A program made the translations under genes and the position numbers. The notes under the pieces are model-generated. The model did no database searches, was not told where the DNA came from, and was given only the letters and a program-made list of their open reading frames with translations. Shown here piece by piece: positions 51,316-59,155 of a DNA stretch of 64,000 bases. How positions within the stretch are numbered: position 1 is the first letter of the stretch; each line of letters opens with the position of its first letter. Location of the stretch: assembly GCF_016907695.1 (NCBI RefSeq), contig NZ_JAFBCK010000001.1, positions 868,001 through 932,000 of the forward strand, read 5' to 3'. The DNA is from Actinokineospora baliensis. Its GTDB lineage: Bacteria > Actinomycetota > Actinomycetes > Mycobacteriales > Pseudonocardiaceae.

Positions 51316-52359
51316 CTAAATGCCCTCGCGCTGCCACTTCAGCACTCGGGCGTGCTGGCGGATCCGACGCGCCGGGGCGGTCAGCACCAACGGCGACAGG
51401 GCGCGGGCCCGGCGGGCTCCTAGGCGCTTGCGCAGCTGCAGGGTGTGCCACTCGGGCAACCCCTCAACCTCCCCAAACGCCTCGCGGGCGAAGTCGACGA
51501 GCTCCTCGACCGGGTCGATCTCGCTGCGGCCCTTGTCGAAGGCCCGCCCTGCCCGGCGGAGGGCATCTCGGGCCAGGACCCGGCGGACCTGGCGGTCCAT
51601 GTCCAGGCGGTCCGGGAGTTGGTTGTCCGAGCGTTCGGTGATCGCCGTGTACGCGGCCAGCCGCTGGCGTAGGTCGTTGACGACCGAGGCGTAGTACGCG
51701 GCTGACATGTTCTGGCCGTGGACCCGGTAGTACGCCTGGTCCACGCCCTTCAGGTACCCCACATCGGCGTGCAGGGCGAAGCGCATCCACATCTCGATGT
51801 CGCCGGTGTGGCGCAGTTCCGGGTTGTACGCGCCCAGGCGGCGCTGCAACGAGGTCCTGACCACGACCTCCGGCGACGTAATGCACCCCTCGCCGAGGGC
51901 GAACCTGCGGCGCAACCAGGAGAGTCCGTTGTAGACGGTCCAGCCCTGGTCTTCGGTGCGGGCGGGCGGCAGCGGTGTGCTGCCGTCCCAGTGCAGGGGG
52001 CGGCCGTAGACGAAGCCGACCTCCGGGTGCGCGTCCAGCAGGCGCGTGGCCCGCTGGAGCGCACCCGGGGTCAGGGCATCGTCTGCGGACAGGAGAGCGC
52101 AGTAGTCCGCGCTCGCCCAGTCCATCAGGCCCTCGTTGTAGGTGGCGATGTGACCCTTGTTCTGCTCGTGCTCCAGAACAGTCACCCGGCTGTCCGCGGC
52201 GGACAGCGAGCGGGCCACATCGGCACTGCCGTCACCGGAGCAGTCGTCGATCACGAGCACCCGGACGTCGACGCCCGGCTGGTCGAGCACGCTGTTCACG
52301 GCGGTCGGCAGGACCTTCCCGTACTTGTAGCACGGAATCACCACATCAACGCTGGCCAC
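51316..52359 (-). CDS. GT2-family glycosyltransferase
   Basis: A 347-residue GT-A enzyme: VDVVIPCYKYGKVLPTAVNSV, VIDDCSGDGS, NKGHIATYNEGL, and the metal-binding ALLSADDALTPGAL. A C-terminal helical domain of about 110 residues follows the catalytic core. It lies 18 bases after the giant dimethylformamidase-beta-like gene on the same strand and is probably co-transcribed with it, which hints that the two act on the same glycan. Confidence 0.88.
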   Translation of the reverse strand: MASVDVVIPCYKYGKVLPTAVNSVLDQPGVDVRVLVIDDCSGDGSADVARSLSAADSRVTVLEHEQNKGHIATYNEGLMDWASADYCALLSADDALTPGALQRATRLLDAHPEVGFVYGRPLHWDGSTPLPPARTEDQGWTVYNGLSWLRRRFALGEGCITSPEVVVRTSLQRRLGAYNPELRHTGDIEMWMRFALHADVGYLKGVDQAYYRVHGQNMSAAYYASVVNDLRQRLAAYTAITERSDNQLPDRLDMDRQVRRVLARDALRRAGRAFDKGRSEIDPVEELVDFAREAFGEVEGLPEWHTLQLRKRLGARRARALSPLVLTAPARRIRQHARVLKWQREGI

Positions 52360-52377
52360 TTGGCTAGCCCCCTCGTA

Positions 52378-55300
52378 CTAGGACGGAGTAGTCGCGAACA
52401 CTGCGTCGACCCAGTAGTTGGTTCCGTTACCGGAGCCGTTGGGGAACAGGCCTCCACTGCCGTAACGGTAGACGCCGTTGGGCGCCGCCTCCGTGCTCGC
52501 GGGCCCGGTGAGCGGCCCGTTCGTCCGGTCGGTGGTGAAGTACTGCGTGGTGTAGCCGTAGTTGCCAGCCGAACCCCAGTAGGAGACCACGTACGTGGTA
52601 CCCGCCGTCACCTGGACCGGGGTGCTGAACAACAGGGTCTGCCAGCCGCTGCTGGTCTCACCGGTGAACGTGCCGGTGGCCAACTGCGCGCCCGCGTTCG
52701 TCCACAGGGTGCCGGTGTGCGTACCCGGGTCACCAGCGGGCTTGTAGAACCGGACACCGCGGATGTAGCCGTTCTGGCTCGGCGTGATCCGCATACCCAG
52801 CTCCACCGTCGAGTCCACCGCGGTGTTGGCCGGGGCGTCGGTCGGCCGGAACAGGCTGCACGGGCACTGGCCCGCCGCTCCGGTGGTGAACGACCAGGTG
52901 TACGGGGCCGCCATCTGGTTGCCCCACGCGTCGGTGGCCTGGACGCTGACCGTGTACTGCGTGTTGCCGGTCAGCACGTCGGTGCTGGCGAAGGTGACGC
53001 TGCGGTTGTCCGCGGCGATCTGCGTGACACCGGGGACGGCCGAACCGTTGCGGGTCACCGAGAACTGCAGGGTGGCCGGGTTGATCGGCTCCGAGAAGTT
53101 CGCCGTGACACCGGTTCCGGTGGACACCGAGGTGGCACCCGAGGTCGGGGTGGTCGAGCTGACCGACGGCGGGGTGTTGTCCGCGCCGAAGGTGTCCACG
53201 ACCGGGTCGACCCAGTAGTTGTTGGCGTTGAAGGTGCTGTGCGGGAATCCACCGCCGTAGACGTACACGCCGTTGCCGCCCGAGGCCGGGGAGCTGGGGG
53301 CGGTGAGCACACCGCGTCCCGCGCCCTGCGCCGCGAAGTAGCCGGAGTCGACCGAGTAGTGCCCGCTTGGCGCCCGGTACGAGGCGATGTAGGTCTGCCC
53401 GGCCTGGATCTGCACCGGTTCGGCGAAGGTCAGCGTCTGCCAGCCGGTCGCGGTCTCGTTGGTGAACGTGCCGGTGGCCAGGCGCTGGCCGCTGGTCGTC
53501 CAGACCGAGCCGGTGTGCGTGCCGGTGTTGTTGAAGTTCTTGTAGAACCGGACGCCGGTGACCTTGGCGCTGGCACCCACGGTGAACTTCACGCCGAGCT
53601 CGACGTCGCTGGCGTCACCCGCGTCGGCAACCGCCGGGGTCCGCGACCCGAACAGGTTGCACGGGCACGGCTGAAGCGTGGTGCCGGTGGTGAAGCTCCA
53701 CGTCTTGACCGCGGCGAGCGCGTTGCCGTAGCCGTCGGTGGCGTTGAGCGTCACGTTGTGCACCGTGCTGGCGGGCAGCAGGTCGGTCGGGCTGAAGGTG
53801 ACCTTCTTGTCGTCCACGCTGACGGTGCCCGGGACCGGGTTGCCGTTGGCCTGGACGGTGAACTGCACGCTGCTCGGGTCGACGGCCTCGTTGAAGGTCG
53901 CCGAGACGCTGCCGTCGCGGTAGGCGCCGGTGGCACCCGAGGTCGGCGAGGTGGAGCTGACCACGGGCGGGGTGTTGTCCGCCGCGTCGGTCGTGATGAC
54001 CACGTCGACCCAGTAGTTGCCGCCGTTGTACGAGCTGTTCGGGAAGCCGGAGCCGTACTTGAAGACGCCGTTGCCGCCGGGGGTGTTGCCGGTGGCGGGC
54101 GCCGTCAGCGGGACGATGCCCGCGCCCTTGGTGTTGAAGAAGCCCGGGTCGACCGAGTAGTGGCCGTTGGGCGCGCTGTAGGACACGACGTAGGTCTGCC
54201 CGGAGCGGATCTGCTGCGGGTTGGCGAAGGTCAGGGTCTGCCAGCCGGAGGCGGACTCACCGGTGAACGTGCCCGTGGCCAGCGGCTGGCCCGCGGAGGT
54301 CCACAGGGTGCCGGTGTGGGTGCCGGTGTTGGTGGTCGCCTTGTAGAAGCGGACACCGGTGACCGTGGCGTTGACCGAGGTCGTGAACTTGGTGCCGACC
54401 TCGATGGCCGCGGCGTCGCCGCCGTCGACGGTGGCCGGGGTCTGCGTGCCGAAGATGGTGCACGGGCACTGCTGGGCGCCGACGGTCACGTTGCGGGTGA
54501 CCGTGGAGCCGAGGGTGGCACCGTCGTCGGAGGCGCGGACCTTGATCACCGCGGCGCCGAGGTTGCTCGGGGTCCAGGCGTAGGTCCAGTTGTCCAGACC
54601 GGTGGCGCGGTGATACGTGGCGCCGCCGTCGACGGAGACCTCGACCACGCCGACCTTGCCGCCGCCGGAGTCGACCGCGGTGCCGGAGATGGTCTTCGGG
54701 GTGCCCGCCGGGACGGTGGAACCCTCGGTGAGCGAGGTGATGGTGACGGTCGGGCCGACGGTGTCGGTCGACTTGGTCGCCAGGGCCAGGCCAGCCATCA
54801 GCGTCTTGGGCTGGGCGCCCATGTCGGCGAGCAGGTTGACCGTGGCCTGCTGCATCGGCAGGCTGACCGGCGCCGTGGGCGGCGCGCCAGCCGGGAAGGT
54901 GTGGTCGGCGTCGAGGCCCCACGACCACTGCACGGTGGCCGCGGAGAACACCAGGGCCTTGCTGACCTGGTCCCGGTAGAGGGTCATCTTGTGGTTGGCG
55001 GGGCCGCCGCCGTAGATGTGCCCGTAGTCGAGCAGCAACTGGCCGTTGTCGACGGTGACCGTGGTGTCCGACAGCGGGACCAGGCCTGCGGGCCGGTAGC
55101 CGTTGTCCGGGTCGCCGTCCCACTCGTAGCCGAGGGTGCCCTGCGGCAGCACGGTGGTGGTCGTCGCCGAGGCGATCGAGGTGCCGCGCCAGAAGCGGTT
55201 GCGGCCGTAGGAGGCCGGGACCTCGATCGAGTCGGCGCGGTAGCCGTTGACGTTGAACAGGGTGCCGATGAGCTCGTTCTCCGGGCGACCGGCGTCACTG

Positions 55301-56424
55301 GGCGGCGACTGGCGCGGGTCGCGCCAGGTGCCGGTCCACTGCGGGCTCGGGTCGATCTTCGCGCCGCCGGGAGCCTTGGTCTCCTTGTAGCAGACCATCG
55401 TGCGCAGCGCGGTGTTCGACGAGTCGATCGAGTTCTCGAACCGGGTCTTCCAGAACATGGTGTTGCCGGTGGAGAAGAACAGGTTCACGCCAGCGGCCTT
55501 GGCCGCCTCGATGCCCGCGCGCTGGGTCGCGTTGACGTACTCGTCGTGGCCCGAGGAGATGTAGACCTTGTGGTTCTTGAGCAGGTTCGGGTTGCGCGTG
55601 ATGTCGACGCCGGTGAGGTAGCTGACGTCGTAGCCGTTGCGCTCGAGGAACCTGATCATCGGGTACTCGGCGTTGAGGTAGTTCGAGGTGCCCGCGTTGC
55701 GGTAGGGGCGGTTGTAGCTCACCTTGAACGCACGACCGTCCGGCGAACCGGAGAAGCCGCCCTCGTACAGGTTGTACTCGTTGATCCCCTCCTTGTCGCC
55801 GTACTTGTTGTAGGCCTGCCACGTCTGGTCGGAGGTCTGCACGACGATGTCGGAGGTCGAGGAGTCGTTGCGCACGACGAACGGGTACTGGCCTGCGCCA
55901 GCGCCGTCGTTGCGGATGAAGTTGGCGACGTAGAAGCCGGGCACGGCCGTGGTGGGCACGTACCAGGACGTCGACACGGCCCAGTTGCCGCAGTCGACCA
56001 TGCCGGTGGTCGACTGGTAGAGGCAGGCGGGCTGGTTCTGCGGGAGCTGCGCGGTCGGGGCCAGCGTCTGCTGCAGGCGACCACCGGTACCGCCGTAGTA
56101 CCCCAGGCGCACGATGTCGACCTGGTAGTTCGTGCTGGGCGTCTTGATCTTGAAGTCGAGCCGCTCGCCCGGCTGGATGCTCGGCGCGGTGGCGTAGCCC
56201 TCGATGTCGCCGTAGTGGCTCTCGATGAACCAGTCGGCGCGCGGGGTTCCCGGCTTCGAGTTCTCGCAGACGATGGGGTTGACCGGTGCGTCGCACGGAC
56301 CGGCGGCTGCCGGTGACGCGACGAGCACGGGGAGTCCGACAATGACGACTGAAGCTGCTAGGACAGCGCGCAGGCCGCGCCCCGTCCGCCCCCGAGCGCG
56401 TGCGGCGAACATCGCACGGTCCAT
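52378..56424 (-). CDS. Giant secreted protein: dimethylformamidase-beta-like region plus three DUF4082 repeats
   Basis: A 1348-residue protein. Residues 1-42 are a signal peptide (basic start, hydrophobic core, ending in SPAAAG). Residues 60-530 resemble the large subunit of N,N-dimethylformamidase (SHYGDIEGYATAPSIQPGE, VDIVRLGYYGGTGGR, ISSGHDEYVNATQR). An Ig-like module (about 540-640) follows, then three DUF4082 repeats starting near residues 653, 918 and 1185, each opening with CPC and separated by Ig-like Big_5 modules (TPPVVSSTSPTSGAT). The repeats resemble carbohydrate-binding modules. The enzyme-like region may act on a C-N bond or a glycan; this is unproven. The ATG at 56424 follows GGAGG; the frame reaches 56475. 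Confidence 0.85.
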   Translation of the reverse strand: MDRAMFAARARGRTGRGLRAVLAASVVIVGLPVLVASPAAAGPCDAPVNPIVCENSKPGTPRADWFIESHYGDIEGYATAPSIQPGERLDFKIKTPSTNYQVDIVRLGYYGGTGGRLQQTLAPTAQLPQNQPACLYQSTTGMVDCGNWAVSTSWYVPTTAVPGFYVANFIRNDGAGAGQYPFVVRNDSSTSDIVVQTSDQTWQAYNKYGDKEGINEYNLYEGGFSGSPDGRAFKVSYNRPYRNAGTSNYLNAEYPMIRFLERNGYDVSYLTGVDITRNPNLLKNHKVYISSGHDEYVNATQRAGIEAAKAAGVNLFFSTGNTMFWKTRFENSIDSSNTALRTMVCYKETKAPGGAKIDPSPQWTGTWRDPRQSPPSDAGRPENELIGTLFNVNGYRADSIEVPASYGRNRFWRGTSIASATTTTVLPQGTLGYEWDGDPDNGYRPAGLVPLSDTTVTVDNGQLLLDYGHIYGGGPANHKMTLYRDQVSKALVFSAATVQWSWGLDADHTFPAGAPPTAPVSLPMQQATVNLLADMGAQPKTLMAGLALATKSTDTVGPTVTITSLTEGSTVPAGTPKTISGTAVDSGGGKVGVVEVSVDGGATYHRATGLDNWTYAWTPSNLGAAVIKVRASDDGATLGSTVTRNVTVGAQQCPCTIFGTQTPATVDGGDAAAIEVGTKFTTSVNATVTGVRFYKATTNTGTHTGTLWTSAGQPLATGTFTGESASGWQTLTFANPQQIRSGQTYVVSYSAPNGHYSVDPGFFNTKGAGIVPLTAPATGNTPGGNGVFKYGSGFPNSSYNGGNYWVDVVITTDAADNTPPVVSSTSPTSGATGAYRDGSVSATFNEAVDPSSVQFTVQANGNPVPGTVSVDDKKVTFSPTDLLPASTVHNVTLNATDGYGNALAAVKTWSFTTGTTLQPCPCNLFGSRTPAVADAGDASDVELGVKFTVGASAKVTGVRFYKNFNNTGTHTGSVWTTSGQRLATGTFTNETATGWQTLTFAEPVQIQAGQTYIASYRAPSGHYSVDSGYFAAQGAGRGVLTAPSSPASGGNGVYVYGGGFPHSTFNANNYWVDPVVDTFGADNTPPSVSSTTPTSGATSVSTGTGVTANFSEPINPATLQFSVTRNGSAVPGVTQIAADNRSVTFASTDVLTGNTQYTVSVQATDAWGNQMAAPYTWSFTTGAAGQCPCSLFRPTDAPANTAVDSTVELGMRITPSQNGYIRGVRFYKPAGDPGTHTGTLWTNAGAQLATGTFTGETSSGWQTLLFSTPVQVTAGTTYVVSYWGSAGNYGYTTQYFTTDRTNGPLTGPASTEAAPNGVYRYGSGGLFPNGSGNGTNYWVDAVFATTPS

Positions 56425-56521
56425 CCGAGCCTCCACGGTGAGTAACCGTTGATAAGGGAAATCTGAAGTTGGCACCGAATAGGTGACGCCTGACGGGCAG
56501 AGCGGTTCCTATTTCCCTGCA

Positions 56522-56568
56522 CATCGTTACATACGTTGGCCCCGTTACCCCCAACAGGTGTAACGATG
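56522..56568. promoter_or_regulatory. 47-bp inverted repeat upstream of the giant secreted-protein gene
   Basis: CATCGTTACA (56522-56531) pairs with TGTAACGATG (56559-56568), and GTTGG (56535-56539) with CCAAC (56551-56555). It lies about 100 bases ahead of the start at 56424 and could be an operator or a leader hairpin. Confidence 0.45.
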
Positions 56569-56783
56569 GGCAATCCACCCGGGGGAGCCGGACACTCACC
56601 GTCCCGAGTGGATCGGTGGCATTGGGTGAACACAGCCCGCTCCCAGCGGACTCCCAGTGTCCAATGGGGATCACTTGACCAAGTTCGGTGCGCTGTGCGG
56701 TCGATCACCAACCGGCGGCGCCCGACCGGTAATCACCTGATCGGCGCACAGCCGGGCGCTGGGCAACAACCCCGGGAAACCCG

Positions 56784-56813
56784 AATGGCCGCCGATCAAC
56801 ATCGGCGGCCATT
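56784..56813 (-). terminator. Hairpin closing the right-hand sugar operon
   Basis: A perfect 13-bp stem (56784-56796 with 56801-56813), loop CAAC, lies 17 bases after the WbpD-like stop. Confidence 0.8.
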
Positions 56814-56830
56814 GGGTCAAACGTGAAAAC

Positions 56831-57397
56831 TCAGGCTCGGGTCAGCCCTTTGCCCTCCCCTGCCGTGACGAAGTCGAGTCCGCACTCGGCGCAATGCAGA
56901 TCGTCATCGAGCCGGGCTGCGCATTCGCAAACCCAGCCTTTGCGCACCGCGGGGTTGCCCACCATGAACGCGTGCGGCTCGACGTCCTTGGTCACCACGG
57001 AGCCCGCGCCCGCGAAAGCGAAGGCGCCGATCTCGATCCCGCAGACCACCACGGTGCCCGCGCCCAGGGTCGCGTTGTGCCGCACCAGGGTGTCGACCAG
57101 CGCCTCAGGGCCCTTCTTGATGTGCGCGCGGGGGCGGAAGTCGTTGGTGAACAGCACGTTGGGGCCGAGGAAGACCTCGTCCTCGCAGGTGACCCCGCCG
57201 AAGACCAGCGTGCCGTTCTTGACCGTCACCCGGTCGCCGAGCACCGCGCCGGTCTCCACGAACGCCCCGTCGCAGATGTTGCAGTCGCGGCCGACCCTGG
57301 CCCCGGGCAGCACGTGCGCGAAGGCCCACACCCGGGTGCCGTCGCCGACCTCGGTGCTCTCGCACAGTCCACGCTCGTGGACGAACACGCCGGTCAC
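56831..57397 (-). CDS. WbpD-like hexapeptide N-acetyltransferase
   Basis: A 188-residue left-handed beta-helix acetyltransferase. Its hexapeptide turns (IGDGTRVWAF-type start, CNICDGAFVETGAVLGDRV, VFLGPNVLFTNDFRPRA, ATLGAGTVVVCGIEIGAFAFAGAGSVVTKDV) and the closing HAFMVGNPAVRKGWVC match enzymes that N-acetylate UDP-3-amino-2-acetamido-glucuronate (WbpD) or UDP-/dTDP-amino sugars. The C-terminal Cys residues (CECAARLDDDLHCAECG) form a zinc-ribbon-like end. It overlaps the DegT aminotransferase by four bases, the natural previous step. Confidence 0.84.
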   Translation of the reverse strand: MTGVFVHERGLCESTEVGDGTRVWAFAHVLPGARVGRDCNICDGAFVETGAVLGDRVTVKNGTLVFGGVTCEDEVFLGPNVLFTNDFRPRAHIKKGPEALVDTLVRHNATLGAGTVVVCGIEIGAFAFAGAGSVVTKDVEPHAFMVGNPAVRKGWVCECAARLDDDLHCAECGLDFVTAGEGKGLTRA

Positions 57398-58500
57398 CGC
57401 ACGGCTTCGGCGAGCACCGACACGACCCGCTGCTGCTGGGCCTCGGTGATCTCCGGGAACAGCGGCAGGGACAGGATCTCGCCGCCGAGCAGCTCGCTGT
57501 TGGGGAACGCGCCCGCGCCCAGGCCCAGGTCGGCGAACGCGCCGGTGAGGTGGACCGGGGTGGGGTAGTGGATGCCCGCGCCGATGCCCTCGGCGTGCAG
57601 CTTGCCCAGCACGGCGTCGCGGTTGGCGACCCGGATCACGTACAGGTGCCAGACCGGCACGTTGCCCTCGGCCACGACCGGGGTGGTCACGGCGTCCAGT
57701 TCGGACAGCAACGCGGTGTAGCGGTCGGCGGCGACCCGGCGCGCGGCGTTCCAGTCGGCGAGGCGGCGCAGCTTGGCCGAGAGCACCACGGCCTGCAGCG
57801 TGTCGAGCCGGGAGTTGAAGCCCAGCACCGGGTGCTCGTACTTGCGCGGCGAACCGTGCGCGCCGAGCAGGCGGACCCGCTCGGCCAGGTCGGCGCGCGA
57901 GGTGGTGACCGCGCCCGCGTCGCCGTAGGCGCCCAGGTTCTTGCCCGGGTAGAAGCTGGTGGCCGCGATGTCACCGAAGGAGCCGGCGGTCTGCCCGCCC
58001 CGGGTGGCGCCCTGCGACTGGGCGGCGTCCTCGACGATGGCGACGTTGGTCGGCAGCACCGAGCGCAGCTTGTCGATCGGGGCGACCTGGCCGTAGAGGT
58101 CGACCGGCAGGACCGCGCGGGTGCGGGTGGTCACCGCGGCCGCGGCGGCGTCGACGTCGATCAGCGCGGTGTCGAGGTCGCAGTCGACCAGGACCGGGGT
58201 CGCGCCGGTGCGGGCGACGGCCTCCGCGGTGGCGATGAAGGTGTTGGCAGGCACGATGCACTCGTCGCCCGCGCCGATCGAGAGCGCGCGCAGGGCCAGC
58301 TCCAGCGCGTCGGTGCCGTTGCCGAGGCCCACGCAGTGCTCGACGCCCGCGAACGCGGCGTACTCGGCCTCGAACGCGGTGACCTGCGGGCCGCCGACGA
58401 ACGCGGTCTTGGCCAGGACGGCGGCCCAGCCTTCCGCCACCTCGTCCGCCACGGCGGCGTGCTGGGCGGCCAGGTCGACCAGGGGAATGGGGCCGGTCAT
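57394..58500 (-). CDS. DegT/DnrJ/EryC1/StrS sugar aminotransferase
   Basis: A 368-residue PLP enzyme of the sugar aminotransferase family. It shows PLVDLAAQHAAV at the start, VGLGNGTDALELALRALSIGAGDE, VEDAAQSQGAT and the PLP Lys in TSFYPGKNLGAYGDAGAV. It transfers an amino group, usually from glutamate, to a keto-UDP- or dTDP-sugar. Paired with the WbpD-like gene, the WbpE-type reaction (C3 amination) is likely. It lies 13 bases after the PglD-like gene and overlaps the WbpD-like gene. Confidence 0.89.
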   Translation of the reverse strand: MTGPIPLVDLAAQHAAVADEVAEGWAAVLAKTAFVGGPQVTAFEAEYAAFAGVEHCVGLGNGTDALELALRALSIGAGDECIVPANTFIATAEAVARTGATPVLVDCDLDTALIDVDAAAAAVTTRTRAVLPVDLYGQVAPIDKLRSVLPTNVAIVEDAAQSQGATRGGQTAGSFGDIAATSFYPGKNLGAYGDAGAVTTSRADLAERVRLLGAHGSPRKYEHPVLGFNSRLDTLQAVVLSAKLRRLADWNAARRVAADRYTALLSELDAVTTPVVAEGNVPVWHLYVIRVANRDAVLGKLHAEGIGAGIHYPTPVHLTGAFADLGLGAGAFPNSELLGGEILSLPLFPEITEAQQQRVVSVLAEAVR

Positions 58501-58513
58501 GGGTGGGCTCTCC

Positions 58514-59155
58514 TCAGGACTTGTTGAGCGGCTTGGCCGGTACCCCGACCCAGGTTTGGTCGTCCGGCACGTCGGACAGCACCACGGCGCCCATGCCGAG
58601 CACGGCGCGGGCCCCGATGCGGATGCCCTGGCGGACGAGCGAACCCGCCCCCAGGTAGGCCGACTCGGCGACGGTCACCGCGCCCGCGAGCGTGGCCCGC
58701 CCGGCGCAGGTGACGAAGTCGGCGACCGAGTCGTCGTGGGTGAACAGCACGTGCGGCATGGCCAGCACGTGCGCGCCGACCCGTTGCGGCGCGGTGATCA
58801 CGGTCCCGGCCAGCAGCACGGTCCCCTCGCCGAGCTCGACGCCGGGGGCGACCGAGGCGGCGGGGTGCACGAGCGTGGCGTACCGCTCGGCGGGCAGGTC
58901 CAGCCTGCGGACCACGTTCGCCCGCCCGGCGGGCTTGCCGGGGGAGGCGACGCAGACCAGCACGAGCGCGTCGGTGTGCTCGTGCACCAGGTCCGAGGGC
59001 CCGAGCACCGGCACACCGTCCACATCGGAACCGTGCTGGGCCGGGTTGTCGTCGAGCATGCCGATGGTCTTGAACTCGCTGGGCAGCGCGCGCGCCGCGG
59101 CCAGAACCTCCCTGGCCAACCCACCCGCGCCGACGAGCAGCAGCGGCTGGGTCAT
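58514..59155 (-). CDS. PglD/NeuD-type sugar O/N-acyltransferase
   Basis: A 213-residue protein. Residues 1-85 form the Rossmann-like UDP-sugar domain (PLLLVGAGGLAREVLAAAR, VLVCVASPGKPAGRANVV) and the rest a left-handed beta-helix (HPAASVAPGVELGEGTVLLAGTVI, LGAGSLVRQGIRIGARAVLGMGAVV) ending in WVGVPAKPL. The family acylates amino sugars such as UDP-4-amino sugars (PglD) or sialic acids (NeuD). The ATG at 59155 overlaps the AsnB-type stop by four bases; the frame runs upstream without coding sense. Confidence 0.87.
   Translation of the reverse strand: MTQPLLLVGAGGLAREVLAAARALPSEFKTIGMLDDNPAQHGSDVDGVPVLGPSDLVHEHTDALVLVCVASPGKPAGRANVVRRLDLPAERYATLVHPAASVAPGVELGEGTVLLAGTVITAPQRVGAHVLAMPHVLFTHDDSVADFVTCAGRATLAGAVTVAESAYLGAGSLVRQGIRIGARAVLGMGAVVLSDVPDDQTWVGVPAKPLNKS

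Larger units (their letters stand above)
56425..56830. other. Intergenic region with an inverted repeat and a terminator
   Basis: About 400 bases separate the giant secreted-protein gene from the WbpD-like gene, both leftward. It holds a long inverted repeat (56522-56568) and, nearer the WbpD-like gene, a strong terminator (56784-56813). I see no gene. The promoter of the giant gene should lie here. Confidence 0.6.

Noticed and set aside
51718..56316. A 4.6-kb open frame on the plus strand opposite the giant secreted-protein gene
   Set aside because: Its translation is dominated by Arg, Gly, Val, Asp and His in shadow-frame style, with no domain, and it is antisense to a clear multidomain protein.
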